From Kocuria subflava (GTDB lineage Bacteria; Actinomycetota; Actinomycetes; Actinomycetales; Micrococcaceae): DNA of 41,862 nucleotides. The DNA lies in NCBI RefSeq assembly GCF_012163155.1, contig NZ_JAAVUN010000021.1:1-41862 (forward strand), written 5' to 3'. The position numbers and the translations under genes are program-made. Below are positions 8,179 through 16,740 of the stretch, piece by piece (the first letter of the stretch is position 1; each line of letters opens with the position of its first letter). The notes under the pieces were generated by a model, which saw nothing but the letters and a program-made list of their open reading frames with translations, made no database searches and was not told the DNA's origin.

Positions 8179-9408
8179 ATGCGCGTTGTGGTGGTTGGCG
8201 GAGGCATTGGAGGCCTGGCCCTGGCCCACGGGCTCACCCTGCGCGGTATCCACACAGACGTGTTGGAACGCGATACCGATTTCACTCGGACGGGCGGTTA
8301 CAAGCTCCATTTGGGGCCGATGGCTGTCCGCGCTCTGCACCAACTTCTCCCACCCGAACGCATGGCCCGTTTGAGGGCTGCATCCGTTCGCACTGACGCA
8401 TTCGAGCTGGCAGTGCGCACCCACCGGGGACAGCTACTACTCACAGCCGGGGAAGTTGAATCGGGCGAGTCCTTGGACATCGACCGCATCACGCTGCGAC
8501 GGATATTGGCCGAGGGCCTGGAACCTCACCTTCTCACTGACCGAACCGCCACGTCTTACGACCTCACGGGAGATCACGTGAGCATCCGTACACGTCCGGG
8601 CCACGTCCACCATGCAGACGTGCTGGTGATCGCCGATGGCGCGCACTCCACCCTGATCCAACAGCTCTCCGGCGGCATCACCAACAGGCCAACGGGTTTG
8701 GTGGGGATCGCCGGCCGTACGTCAACATCTGCGCTGACCCACACTTCCCAAGACCTCCTGCGTGAACGTCCATCCTTGGCTGTCGGCGCCGGTGGGGTGG
8801 GGCTCTTCACGTCCTGGCATGCACCGCAAAGCTCCTACGACCGGACTGGGCTCACCGAAGGCCCGCCTGAACCCGTGGTCATCTGGGGGATGATCGCCAC
8901 AGAGGAGCAACTCCCGAGCGACTTCCGAAACCTACCGAGCCCCCACCTGGCCGAACTCGCAGCGGAACTGTTGGGACGGCGTCGTTGGCTACGGGATCTT
9001 CAGCAACTACCTCAGCGCTCGAACCCGCAGTCCGTGGGTGCGTTCCGCTTCCTGGCAGCCGACCCTCTGAACGTTGCCACTTGGGCACCTGGGCCGGTCA
9101 CCGCCCTGGGCGACGCCGCCCATGCCATGCCTCCCACAGGTGGGCAGGGGGCAGCCACCGCCATCCGCGACGCCGCGCACCTGACTGCGGAACTGGCTCG
9201 GGCCGCTGACGGTGAGGTCACAATCACTGAAGCCGCTGCATCATTCCAGCGCACCATGCTCGGCTACGCGCCCCAGGCCGTCCGGGACTCCCTGGAGCCC
9301 GTGCGGTGGATCAAGGCCTCAGCGCACCCGGTCGCTCGGGTGGCGCTGACGGGACTGCTCCCCGCGGCCGGGTACCTCTCGGCCACGGTGAGGCGCTTCC
9401 GGCGGTGA
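8179..9408 (+). CDS. FAD-dependent monooxygenase (group A flavoprotein)
   Basis: This 409-residue protein belongs to the PHBH-like class of NAD(P)H-dependent aromatic hydroxylases and related oxidoreductases. The N-terminal dinucleotide fold is VVVVGGGIGGLALAHGL (residues 3-19), followed by the FAD-ribose acidic residue in DVLERD. The second FAD motif is TALGDAAHAMPPTGGQGA near residue 310. VLVIADGAHS near 155 matches the DG motif. The substrate cannot be told from sequence. It stands alone on the plus strand between pyc and a converging protease gene, with no pathway partners, so it may be a detoxification or secondary-metabolism enzyme. It probably has a leaderless transcript. Confidence 0.88.
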   Translation: MRVVVVGGGIGGLALAHGLTLRGIHTDVLERDTDFTRTGGYKLHLGPMAVRALHQLLPPERMARLRAASVRTDAFELAVRTHRGQLLLTAGEVESGESLDIDRITLRRILAEGLEPHLLTDRTATSYDLTGDHVSIRTRPGHVHHADVLVIADGAHSTLIQQLSGGITNRPTGLVGIAGRTSTSALTHTSQDLLRERPSLAVGAGGVGLFTSWHAPQSSYDRTGLTEGPPEPVVIWGMIATEEQLPSDFRNLPSPHLAELAAELLGRRRWLRDLQQLPQRSNPQSVGAFRFLAADPLNVATWAPGPVTALGDAAHAMPPTGGQGAATAIRDAAHLTAELARAADGEVTITEAAASFQRTMLGYAPQAVRDSLEPVRWIKASAHPVARVALTGLLPAAGYLSATVRRFRR

Positions 9409-9437
9409 GAGCGGTACGCGCTCCCACGCCGTCAAGG

Positions 9438-9454
9438 TCATGCGTTGATGCACT
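9438..9454. repeat. 17-bp motif shared with the far side of the CPBP gene (copy 1)
   Basis: TCATGCGTTGATGCACT here matches 10444-10460 (TCATGCGTTGGTGCACT) at 16 of 17 positions in the same orientation. The two copies lie on either side of the CPBP protease gene. The second copy forms part of a larger palindrome; this one looks degraded. Confidence 0.45.
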
Positions 9455-9503
9455 CTCTGGGCCGGATTCTGGACTTCTGCATGTCCTGGGCGGTCAGTGA
9501 TCT

Positions 9504-10310
9504 TCAGCGTGCGCCCGCCAGCGGCGGCCCCTGTCGACGAGCCAGGTGAACCAGCAACACCGCCGCACCCAGCCAGGCCACCCAGCCAATGGCCTCGACC
9601 GGCCAGGAGACAGAGGATGAAGAAGCTACCGACTGCGTGAAGAACACCCGAATGCTGTTCAGCGCTCCGTGCGCCACCACGGCCGCCCACACGGAGCCCG
9701 TGAGCTGGCGCAGTGCCAGCAAGAACGGCGCCCAGGACATAATGGCCAGCAGATAAGCCGCAGCCCGCTGCCAATCACCGTCCACAACAATCAACGGCAC
9801 TGCGGGCAGGTGCCAGAAAGCCCATGCCACAGCGGACACCGTTGCTGCCACAGAAAAGGGGTAGCGGGCGGTTCGCGTGGCGAGCCATCCCCGCCAGCCC
9901 AGCTCTTCGCCGATGGCAAAAACGGATTGCAGGACCAGGAACGGCACCACTGCAATCACTGCGGGCACAATCATGTCCAGAGGGCGCACCTGCCATTCGC
10001 CCACCGTCAGCCCGGCAATCAACTGGGCCGCGCTGATCACAGCCACGGCGCTCACACCGATTCCCACACCTGCCCATGACCAGCGCATCGCGAACGCAGT
10101 GGTGAAGGTGCCCGGGCGCATGACGGCCCAGAAGATCAGCGCTGTGAGAAAGGGTGTCAGTTGGGCCACGGGCACCACCAGGCCTGCAATGTCACGGGGC
10201 ATCACCCCCAGCAGGGCCGGTGCTGCCGCAGCCACACACAGCAAACTGGCCACCAGCACGTACGCCGTGATCTCCACGGCACCACCACGGCGGATCTGTG
10301 GATCCCGCAT
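9504..10310 (-). CDS. CPBP (Abi/CAAX) family intramembrane metalloprotease
   Basis: This 268-residue membrane protein has about seven or eight hydrophobic segments. The family's metal-binding motifs are present in order: GEELGWRGWL (EExxxR type) at about 134-143, FWHLP at about 165-169, and HGALN near 214-218. The CPBP family (PF02517) includes CAAX prenyl endopeptidase-like proteases and bacteriocin self-immunity proteins; in bacteria the substrates are mostly unknown. The ATG at 10310 is preceded by GTGAGGAC, a close-spaced weak ribosome site. It converges with the monooxygenase gene. The upstream palindrome at 10332-10361 may be an operator. Confidence 0.88.
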   Translation of the reverse strand: MRDPQIRRGGAVEITAYVLVASLLCVAAAAPALLGVMPRDIAGLVVPVAQLTPFLTALIFWAVMRPGTFTTAFAMRWSWAGVGIGVSAVAVISAAQLIAGLTVGEWQVRPLDMIVPAVIAVVPFLVLQSVFAIGEELGWRGWLATRTARYPFSVAATVSAVAWAFWHLPAVPLIVVDGDWQRAAAYLLAIMSWAPFLLALRQLTGSVWAAVVAHGALNSIRVFFTQSVASSSSVSWPVEAIGWVAWLGAAVLLVHLARRQGPPLAGAR

Positions 10311-10331
10311 GTCCTCACCAGCTTCCCGGTC

Positions 10332-10361
10332 ATCTCAGCAACGCTCGTACATTGCTGAGAT
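10332..10361. repeat. 10-bp inverted repeat upstream of the CPBP gene
   Basis: ATCTCAGCAA (10332-10341) and TTGCTGAGAT (10352-10361) form a perfect inverted repeat around a 10-nt centre, 22 bp upstream of the CPBP start codon. Its position would suit an operator or the promoter region. No regulator gene is next to it. Confidence 0.5.
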
Positions 10362-10436
10362 TAGGAAGGTGCGGGCAGCCGTGGCGTCGGGTGAAATGAC
10401 GAAAAAGGGACCGCACGGCGTCGTCCTTGCAGCGCC

Positions 10437-10496
10437 GCCGAGATCATGCGTTGGTGCACTTGACGCGCAAAAAGTGCACTTTCTGATGATCTCGGC
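10437..10496. repeat. Nested palindrome (GAGATCAT type)
   Basis: GCCGAGATCAT (10437-10447) pairs perfectly with ATGATCTCGGC (10486-10496). Inside it GTGCACTT (10455-10462) pairs with AAGTGCAC (10472-10479), so the element is a two-level hairpin. The outer ends share GAGATCA/TGATCTC with the palindromes at 15484 and 18264. It contains the second copy of the 17-bp motif at 9438. Confidence 0.6.
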
Positions 10497-10504
10497 AACC
10501 TGGA

Positions 10505-10574
10505 CCAAAAAACGACGACGGCGCCCCCTCCCGTGAGCCTCTGACGTCAGAGGGGTGGGAGGAGGCGCCGTCGT
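10505..10574 (-). terminator. Intrinsic terminator of the rluB-tyrA-cmk-der operon
   Basis: ACGACGGCGCC (10515-10525) pairs with GGCGCCGTCGT (10564-10574), extended by CCTCCC/GGGAGG. On the minus strand the stem is followed by CGTTTTTTGG, a clear U-tract. It lies 17 nt after the der stop codon. Confidence 0.9.
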
Positions 10575-10591
10575 GGTGATGCCTGAAACCC

Positions 10592-12160
10592 TCAGCGCTT
10601 GTTGCGCGGGCGGCGTTCACGCACGCGCATGGCCACCTCAATGGGGGTGCCCTCAAAGCCGAAGGTCTCCCGCAGGCGGCGGGTGATGAATCGGCGGTAG
10701 CCGGGGTCCAGGAACCCGGTGGTGAACAGCACGAACTTGGGCGGACGGGCCGAGGCCTGCGTGCCGAACAGGATGCGGGGCTGCTTGCCACCACGCAGCG
10801 GGTGCGGGTGGGCTGCCACCAGTTCGCCCAGGAATGCGTTGAGGCGACCCGTGGAAATGCGGGTGTCCCAAGAATCCAGGGACTTCTCCAGGGCGGGCAC
10901 CAACTTGTCCTTGTGCCACCCGGTCTTGGCCGAGATGTTCACGCGCGGCGCCCAGGCCACGTGGGCCAGGTCCTTCTCGATCTCGCGGTCCAGGTAGTAG
11001 CGGCGCTCCTCATCCAGCAGGTCCCACTTGTTGAAGGCCAGGACCAGGGCGCGCCCGGAGTCGATCGCCATCTGGAGGATGCGGACATCCTGCTCGGCCA
11101 ACGGCTCGGAGACGTCCAGGAGGACCACGGCCACCTCGGTGCGCTCCAGGGCGGACTGGGTCCGCAGAGAGGCGTAGTAGTCCGCACCGGAGGCCATGTG
11201 CACGCGGCGGCGGATACCGGCGGTGTCCACAAAACGCCAGGGGCGCCCACCGAGCTCCACCATTTCATCCACGGGGTCACGGGTGGTTCCGGCAAGATCG
11301 TTGACCACCACACGTTCGGCACCTGCCAGCTTGTTCAGCAGGGAGGACTTGCCCACGTTCGGCCGGCCGATCAGTGCCACACGACGCGGACCGCCCAGCA
11401 CCTCGGGCTCCGCCACCTGGGAGAATTCCGGCAGTACCTCAAAGAGTGCATCCAGCAGGTCAGCGGCACCCTTGCCGTGCAGCGCGGAGACCGGGTACGG
11501 CTCCCCCATACCCAAGGACCACAACTCGGTGGCCTGCAGCTCAAGGGCCGGCGAATCGCATTTGTTGGCCACCAGGATCACGGGGCGCCCGGCGCGGCGC
11601 AGCATCTTCACGATCGCCTCATCCGTGGCCGTCACGCCCACGGTGGTGTCCAGCACCAGCAGGACGGCATCAGCGCGCGCCACGGCCAGTTCGGCCTGCT
11701 CCGCCACAGATTTGTCGATTCCGCGGGCGTCCGACTCCCAGCCGCCGGTGTCCACCATGGTGAACGGGCGGCCCAGCCACTCGGCACTGTAGGAAACACG
11801 GTCACGGGTCACGCCCGGAACGTCCTCCACCACGGCCTCACGGCGCCCGATCACGCGGTTGACCAGCGTGGACTTGCCCACGTTCGGGCGTCCCACCACA
11901 GCCACCACGGGAGCGGGCTTGCGGGTCAGCCCGCCAAAGGCGTCATCCTCCCACTCGTCCAACAGGGCAAGGTCTTCCTCGTCCAGTTCGTAGTCTTCAA
12001 GCCCGGCACGGAGGGCATCGGCACGCTGGTCGGCTTCGTCGTCGTCAATGGCGGCCAGGCGCTCTACGACGTCGTCGTCCTCGCCTCCCAGCACCGATTC
12101 CACGTACGGGTCCACCGGGTGCTGCCACGGTTCAAGGTTGGGGGTTGAGTTCTCAGTCAT
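10592..12160 (-). CDS. der: Ribosome-biogenesis GTPase Der (EngA)
   Basis: Der has two tandem GTPase domains and acts in 50S subunit assembly. The first P-loop GRPNVGKS is at about 90-97, with DTGGW and NKCD; the second GRPNVGKS is at about 265-272, with DTAGI and NKWD. A C-terminal KH-like domain follows. The 522-residue protein has an acidic extension of about 80 residues before the first G-domain, rich in E and D, a pattern known in actinobacterial Der. I chose ATG 12160: AGAGGAG lies 8 nt upstream; an in-frame start six codons earlier has no ribosome site. It is the last gene of the operon, 55 nt after cmk. Confidence 0.97.
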   Translation of the reverse strand: MTENSTPNLEPWQHPVDPYVESVLGGEDDDVVERLAAIDDDEADQRADALRAGLEDYELDEEDLALLDEWEDDAFGGLTRKPAPVVAVVGRPNVGKSTLVNRVIGRREAVVEDVPGVTRDRVSYSAEWLGRPFTMVDTGGWESDARGIDKSVAEQAELAVARADAVLLVLDTTVGVTATDEAIVKMLRRAGRPVILVANKCDSPALELQATELWSLGMGEPYPVSALHGKGAADLLDALFEVLPEFSQVAEPEVLGGPRRVALIGRPNVGKSSLLNKLAGAERVVVNDLAGTTRDPVDEMVELGGRPWRFVDTAGIRRRVHMASGADYYASLRTQSALERTEVAVVLLDVSEPLAEQDVRILQMAIDSGRALVLAFNKWDLLDEERRYYLDREIEKDLAHVAWAPRVNISAKTGWHKDKLVPALEKSLDSWDTRISTGRLNAFLGELVAAHPHPLRGGKQPRILFGTQASARPPKFVLFTTGFLDPGYRRFITRRLRETFGFEGTPIEVAMRVRERRPRNKR

Positions 12161-12215
12161 GGAGCACTCTCCTCTCACAAGTTTTTTAGAAGTTTGCTGT
12201 GTTTCCAGCAGTATT

Positions 12216-12899
12216 TCAGGCCAGCTGCGGCACGGCGCGCAGGACCAGGTCCATGACGGCCTGCACGGACTGCTCCAGGTTCAGATCGGAGTTGTCCAGG
12301 GTGATCACACCATCAGCTGCGGTGGAAAAGTTGACCACGGTGGAGTCCTTGGCATCGCGGCCCACCACCTGGGCACGCAGGGCCTCAGCGTTCTGGGAGC
12401 CACCCAGTTGAGCACCGCGGCGCTGCATCCGGGCTTCCTCGGAGGCCACCATCAGGATCCGGACCTCCGCATCAGGGGCCACCACGGTGGTGATGTCCCG
12501 GCCCTCGGCCACCATCCGGCGTCCGGAATCCGCAATGATCCCGCGCTGCCGGGCCACCAACACCTCCCGGGCGGCCGGCACCGTGGCCACGGAGGACACG
12601 TGGGAGGTCACCTCAGGCGTCCGGATGGCTTCCGTGACATTGGTGTCTCCCACCCTCACGAACTGCCGGTCCGGGTCCGTGGAGATCTCCACCGGGGCAT
12701 CCTGGGCCGCAGCCACAACAGCGTGGGTGTCCGCCCAGTCCACGTTCTGCTGCATGGCCCACCACGCCACGGCGCGGTACATGGCACCAGTGTCCAGGTA
12801 GCCCAGGTCCAGGCGACGAGCGATCTCCTTGGCCACGGTGGACTTCCCGCTGCCCGAGGGCCCGTCAATGGCCACCAGCACTTGCACCTGATCCGTCAC
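12216..12899 (-). CDS. cmk: Cytidylate kinase
   Basis: Cmk phosphorylates CMP and dCMP with ATP. The 227-residue protein starts [20 protein letters not shown], with the P-loop GPSGSGKST, followed by [10 protein letters not shown] (nucleotide binding) and the conserved [11 protein letters not shown] chose GTG 12899 because it forms a GTGA overlap with the tyrA stop and has GGAAGG 9 nt upstream; the ATG at 12914 has no ribosome site. The pairing with der directly downstream is typical of Gram-positive genomes. Confidence 0.96.
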   Translation of the reverse strand: MTDQVQVLVAIDGPSGSGKSTVAKEIARRLDLGYLDTGAMYRAVAWWAMQQNVDWADTHAVVAAAQDAPVEISTDPDRQFVRVGDTNVTEAIRTPEVTSHVSSVATVPAAREVLVARQRGIIADSGRRMVAEGRDITTVVAPDAEVRILMVASEEARMQRRGAQLGGSQNAEALRAQVVGRDAKDSTVVNFSTAADGVITLDNSDLNLEQSVQAVMDLVLRAVPQLA

Positions 12900-14020
12900 T
12901 GGACAACCTTCCATCCGTTTGTGGTGAGTGCTTCCACCAATTCTTCCCTGCGATTGGGCTCCACGGAGACCTCCGCCAGACCCACCGGTTGCCCCGGTGA
13001 GTGATCCAGCCGCAAGTCTTCCAGGTTGATCCCGATCTCACCGATGAACGTCAACAGGTGAGCGATGGTGCCGGGGACGTCATCCACCAGAACCGTGAGT
13101 TGGGCGAATGCCTTGGGCGCGCCGCCGTGCTTGCCCGGAATGCGAGCCTGACCGGCGTTGCCTTCGGCAATCAGTTGGGCCACATCCAGGCGCGAGCCCG
13201 GCGCGGTGGGTGCCTCCAGCGTGGAAATCAGCCGCTGCAGATCCTCCTGGACACCGTGCAGAGCCGGCACGATCGAGGCAGCATTGGCCGTCAGGATCTG
13301 CACCCACAGCCCGGGATCCGAACCCGCAATCCGGGTGGTGTCCCGCAGTCCTTGCCCGGACAGAGCCAAATGATGCAGCGGGGTGTCCTGCAGGCGGGAA
13401 GCCAGCAAGGAGGACATCACCTGGGGCAGGTGGGAGATAAGGGCCACAGTGGTGTCATGCTCATCGGCAGACATCTCCGTGACCGTGGCCCCCAGCTCCA
13501 CCGCCAGCGCTTTCACCAGCCGACGCGCGGACGGAGCCGTCTGCTCCGATGAACACAGCACCCACGGCATGGAGGTGAACAACTCACCACGCGCGGCCAC
13601 CGGCCCGGACTTTTCCCGCCCCGCCATGGGGTGCGAACCCACATAACGGGTCAGATCGGCACCCGTGGCCTCCAGCCCGCGCAGAATCGCGCCCTTGACG
13701 GATGCCACATCAGTCACAACCGCGCCCGGGAACTCCTCCAACGCTGCCACCACCAGGCTCACCGTGACATCAGGCGGGGTTGCCACCACCACCAGTTGAG
13801 GCTCGGGCATCTGCCCGACCCAGGCGCGTTCACTCAACCCGGCGCCGATGTCCTCCCCCACGGCCTCAGCCGTTGGAGAGGCATCACGCAGCCACGTCTC
13901 CACACCCAGGTTGCGCAGGCACAATCCGATGGAGGCCCCCAACAACCCGGCGCCAACAATCAGAACGGAACCAACGGGCGCCGTCGTCACGGCAGGGACC
14001 TGGTGATCCGCAGGCGTCAC
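12896..14020 (-). CDS. tyrA: Prephenate dehydrogenase with ACT domain
   Basis: TyrA converts prephenate to 4-hydroxyphenylpyruvate with NAD(P)+, for tyrosine synthesis. The 374-residue protein has the dinucleotide motif IVGAGLLGASIG near residue 20, VVVATPP, the active-site segment YVGSHPMAGREKSG near 140, and ISHLPQV. A C-terminal ACT domain (about 300-374, LTVLVDDVPGTIAHLLTFIG) suggests amino-acid feedback control. The GTG start lies one base after the rluB stop (TGAGGTG), so translation is coupled. Confidence 0.95.
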   Translation of the reverse strand: MTPADHQVPAVTTAPVGSVLIVGAGLLGASIGLCLRNLGVETWLRDASPTAEAVGEDIGAGLSERAWVGQMPEPQLVVVATPPDVTVSLVVAALEEFPGAVVTDVASVKGAILRGLEATGADLTRYVGSHPMAGREKSGPVAARGELFTSMPWVLCSSEQTAPSARRLVKALAVELGATVTEMSADEHDTTVALISHLPQVMSSLLASRLQDTPLHHLALSGQGLRDTTRIAGSDPGLWVQILTANAASIVPALHGVQEDLQRLISTLEAPTAPGSRLDVAQLIAEGNAGQARIPGKHGGAPKAFAQLTVLVDDVPGTIAHLLTFIGEIGINLEDLRLDHSPGQPVGLAEVSVEPNRREELVEALTTNGWKVVQ

Positions 14021-14021
14021 C

Positions 14022-15254
14022 TCAGGAACTCAATCCCACGGAAGCCAGCAGGTGGCCCACCTCGGTCTTGGAGAGGTCACGCACCACGCCCTGCTTCTGG
14101 TTGCCGATGCGGATGGGGCCCACCTGGGTGCGCACCAGGCGCTCCACCGGGTGACCCACGGCATCGAACAGGCGGCGCACAATGCGGTTGCGGCCCGAGT
14201 GCAGGACCACCTCCACCAGGATGTGCCCCGGCACGGAGTCCACCAGGCGGAACGAATCCACCTTGGCCATGCCGTCATCCAGCATGATCCCTTCCTTCAT
14301 GCGGTCCCCGATGCCCTTCTCCATGGGGCCGCGGACCTGCACCAGGTAGGTCTTGGGCACCTCGTAGGAGGGGTGGGTGAGGCGGTTGGTGAGTTCGCCG
14401 TCGTTGGTCAGCAGCAGCAGACCCTCGGTTTCAATGTCCAACCGGCCCACGTGGAAGATCCGCTGCTGGTGGCGGTGCGGGATCAGGAAGTCAGAAATGC
14501 ACTGCCGGCCTTCCTGGTCCCCCATGGTGGAGACCACGCCTTCGGGCTTGTTGAAGGCGTAGTAGACCAGCTTGTCATCCAGCTGGATGGGCAGGCCGTC
14601 CACGGTGATCTCCGCGGTCTTGGAGTCCACGCGCACGCCCAGCTCAGTGACCACTTCACCGTCAACGGTCACGCGGCCCTCAGTGATCATCTCCTCGCAC
14701 ACGCGCCGCGATGCCACACCGGCGTTGGCCAGTAGCTTCTGCAGACGCACGCCCTCCGAGTCGTGGACCACCAGACGGTCCACCGGCGGGTTCTTTGGAC
14801 GACGACGACGGTGCGGCCCGTAGATTGCCACCTTGTCCGGCATCTTCCGGCCGTAGCGATCCGTGTTGGCGTAAGGGCGCTGGGCATCAGCCTTGGGCGG
14901 GGTGTTGCCCTTGGCACCGAGCTTGCCGGCACCGGCCCGGCCGGGGCGGGGCTTGCTGCCTGCGGCTGCCGGCTTGTTGGAACCGGAGTTGTTGGCACCA
15001 GGTTTGTTGCCTCCGGGCTTGCCGCCCTGGAAAGAGCCACCCTGTGCGGGGCGTCCCTGTGACGGTCGGCCTTGTGAAGGACGGCCGGGGCCTGACTGGC
15101 GGGGTCCACCCTTGCCCGAACTACCCTGGCTTGCGCCGCGGTTTCCACCCGGACGGCCGGATCCGCCCTTGGCGCCGCTGCGGGCCGGTCCGCGCCCGGA
15201 TCCACCCGATGAGGGGCGTCCGCCGCGATTGTTGTTCTGTCTGTTCTCAGCCAT
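14022..15254 (-). CDS. rluB: rRNA pseudouridine synthase B with long disordered N-terminus
   Basis: RluB isomerises a uridine in helix 80 of 23S rRNA. The S4 RNA-binding domain starts near residue 165 (VRLQKLLANAGVASRRVCEE). The catalytic domain has the aspartate in HVGRLDIETEGLLLLTNDG and the C-terminal LHSGRNRIVRRLFDAVGHPV. Before these lies a low-complexity tail of about 160 residues rich in G, R, S, P, K and N (repeats such as GRPSQGRPSQGRPAQGG), probably disordered and RNA-binding. It starts at ATG 15254 and heads the operon rluB-tyrA-cmk-der. In many actinobacteria scpB lies directly upstream; here a 2.8-kb insertion intervenes. Confidence 0.95.
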   Translation of the reverse strand: MAENRQNNNRGGRPSSGGSGRGPARSGAKGGSGRPGGNRGASQGSSGKGGPRQSGPGRPSQGRPSQGRPAQGGSFQGGKPGGNKPGANNSGSNKPAAAGSKPRPGRAGAGKLGAKGNTPPKADAQRPYANTDRYGRKMPDKVAIYGPHRRRRPKNPPVDRLVVHDSEGVRLQKLLANAGVASRRVCEEMITEGRVTVDGEVVTELGVRVDSKTAEITVDGLPIQLDDKLVYYAFNKPEGVVSTMGDQEGRQCISDFLIPHRHQQRIFHVGRLDIETEGLLLLTNDGELTNRLTHPSYEVPKTYLVQVRGPMEKGIGDRMKEGIMLDDGMAKVDSFRLVDSVPGHILVEVVLHSGRNRIVRRLFDAVGHPVERLVRTQVGPIRIGNQKQGVVRDLSKTEVGHLLASVGLSS

Positions 15255-15483
15255 GTCTCACTGTCCGTTTCAGGTCTGTGGTGGTTTGTCTGCACTACCC
15301 CGGATGGCTCATCTGGGTGGTGGGTGCGGCGTCGTAATGAGCGTGGTGCTGGTTTCAACAGCTTTTATGCCGACCGTCTGCGTCATGTATGGCGCGCCGC
15401 AAAGCCCCCAGTCTACCGGGCCACCGCCTGCCGACGACTGTCACCCCAGTCACACGGCACGGCTACCCCAACCCCGCCCACTT
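15255..15483. other. Upstream region of rluB, no gene seen
   Basis: The 229 bp before repeat copy A hold no convincing coding sequence on either strand. It must carry the rluB promoter, since the insertion separates rluB from scpB, but I cannot assign -35 and -10 boxes with confidence. Confidence 0.4.
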
Positions 15484-15556
15484 CCGTGAGATCACCACCT
15501 GATGCTGAGATCACCAGCAACGGGGTGTCATCTCAACAACAGCCGGTGATCTCACC
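15484..15556. repeat. Palindromic repeat, family 1, copy A
   Basis: Outer arms GTGAGATCACC (15486-15496) and GGTGATCTCAC (15545-15555) are a perfect 11-bp inverted repeat. An inner pair TGAGAT/ATCTCA sits around CACCAGCAACGGGGTGTC. Positions 15484-15538 are identical over 55 bp to 18265-18319 (copy B). Only the right-hand arm has diverged. The two copies are direct repeats flanking two genes. Confidence 0.9.
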
Positions 15557-15699
15557 CAGGTGCCACCACAACCCATCTAGTTTCCCCAGCAACTACTGCA
15601 ACTTGTGGTCATCGAGGCTGGTCAACCCCGAAGGTGGGCGCAGAATGAGGTAGCGATGCGAACCACATCGCCATTAATCGCTGTAACGCAGGGGGAATC

Positions 15700-16716
15700 G
15701 TGAACAGCATCAGCATCAAGGCATCACGCCGAGTGGCATCGATCGGGGCGGCGGTTGCACTGCCCTTGAGCACGCTTCTGGCACAGGCACCCGCGGGCGC
15801 AGTCGAGCCAACGTCTTCCTACGACGCCCTGTGGAACGTGGCCTGGAACGACTGGGACCTGGATGGCGTGACCAACACCGACGAACTGGCACTGGGCACG
15901 GACCCGCGTCACCCGGACACGGATGGAGATGGCATCCCGGACGGCCATGAGCTGATCGGTGTTGGAACCAAACGTCAAGGAGCCCTCACGGGTTCCGGTC
16001 AGACAACGCCATTCGTCATCCCCACAGATCCTGTCTTGGCCGACACGGACGGGGACGGTCTGAGCGATTCGGAAGAAAACCGCGAGTACACGCGTCCCGA
16101 CAATCCCGATACTGACAATGACGGACTCACTGACGCCCAGGAAGTCAACCAAAAACTCGGCAGGGGAGGAATGTTCAGAACCTGCGTGCTCAGCGCAGAC
16201 ACTGACTACGACGGCGTGACTGACGGTGACGAGGTCGCAGCCGGTACCGACCCCAATTTCAATGAAAGCGCCGAACCGTTCCCTGTCTACCGCATTGAAG
16301 ACGTTGACGGTGACTGTGCGCCCGGTCGAGTTGAGTACAGCATGATCGGCAACAGCACCAATCCTCTGAACACGGACACCGATGGCGACGGCGTGGTGGA
16401 TGCAGTGGAGATCTTCGGGTACGGAAACGCGGATTGGGCGGATTATCCCGCGAGCCAAACGCGTGGCAACTCGGCGGATTCTGATTCTGACGGACTGTCT
16501 GACGCGATTGAGATCGCCCAGGGTACGAATGCCAACAGCGCAGACACTGACGGCGACGGCTTCACGGATGCCCAGGAAGGCCTTTACATCGTGGATTGGA
16601 TTGATTGGCTGCAAGAGCCCTTGGTGGTCCTGGTGGACCCGTTGAATCCTGACCAGAACATGAACGGCATCCCGGATGGCCAGGAGTTCTCAGTGGACGG
16701 CTTGACGCGAGCCTGA
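15700..16716 (+). CDS. Secreted calcium-binding protein with thrombospondin type 3-like repeats
   Basis: This 338-residue protein starts with a signal peptide: a basic start (MNSISIKASRR), hydrophobic VASIGAAVALPLSTLLA and a probable cleavage near AGAVEP (about residues 34-36). The rest is built of acidic calcium-loop repeats of the form DxDxDGxxDxxE, for example DWDLDGVTNTDE, DTDGDGIPDGHE, DTDGDGLSDSEE, DTDGDGVVDAVE, DSDSDGLSDAIE and DTDGDGFTDAQE. These match thrombospondin type 3/EF-hand-like repeats that bind calcium and often form adhesion or linker domains. There is no sortase signal or transmembrane anchor, so it is probably released or held by a partner. The GTG start is preceded by GGGGGAATC. 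It sits in the inserted segment and converges with a membrane-protein gene. Confidence 0.85.
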   Translation: MNSISIKASRRVASIGAAVALPLSTLLAQAPAGAVEPTSSYDALWNVAWNDWDLDGVTNTDELALGTDPRHPDTDGDGIPDGHELIGVGTKRQGALTGSGQTTPFVIPTDPVLADTDGDGLSDSEENREYTRPDNPDTDNDGLTDAQEVNQKLGRGGMFRTCVLSADTDYDGVTDGDEVAAGTDPNFNESAEPFPVYRIEDVDGDCAPGRVEYSMIGNSTNPLNTDTDGDGVVDAVEIFGYGNADWADYPASQTRGNSADSDSDGLSDAIEIAQGTNANSADTDGDGFTDAQEGLYIVDWIDWLQEPLVVLVDPLNPDQNMNGIPDGQEFSVDGLTRA

Positions 16717-16740
16717 GCTGACCCTGGCCTTGCCTGGCCT

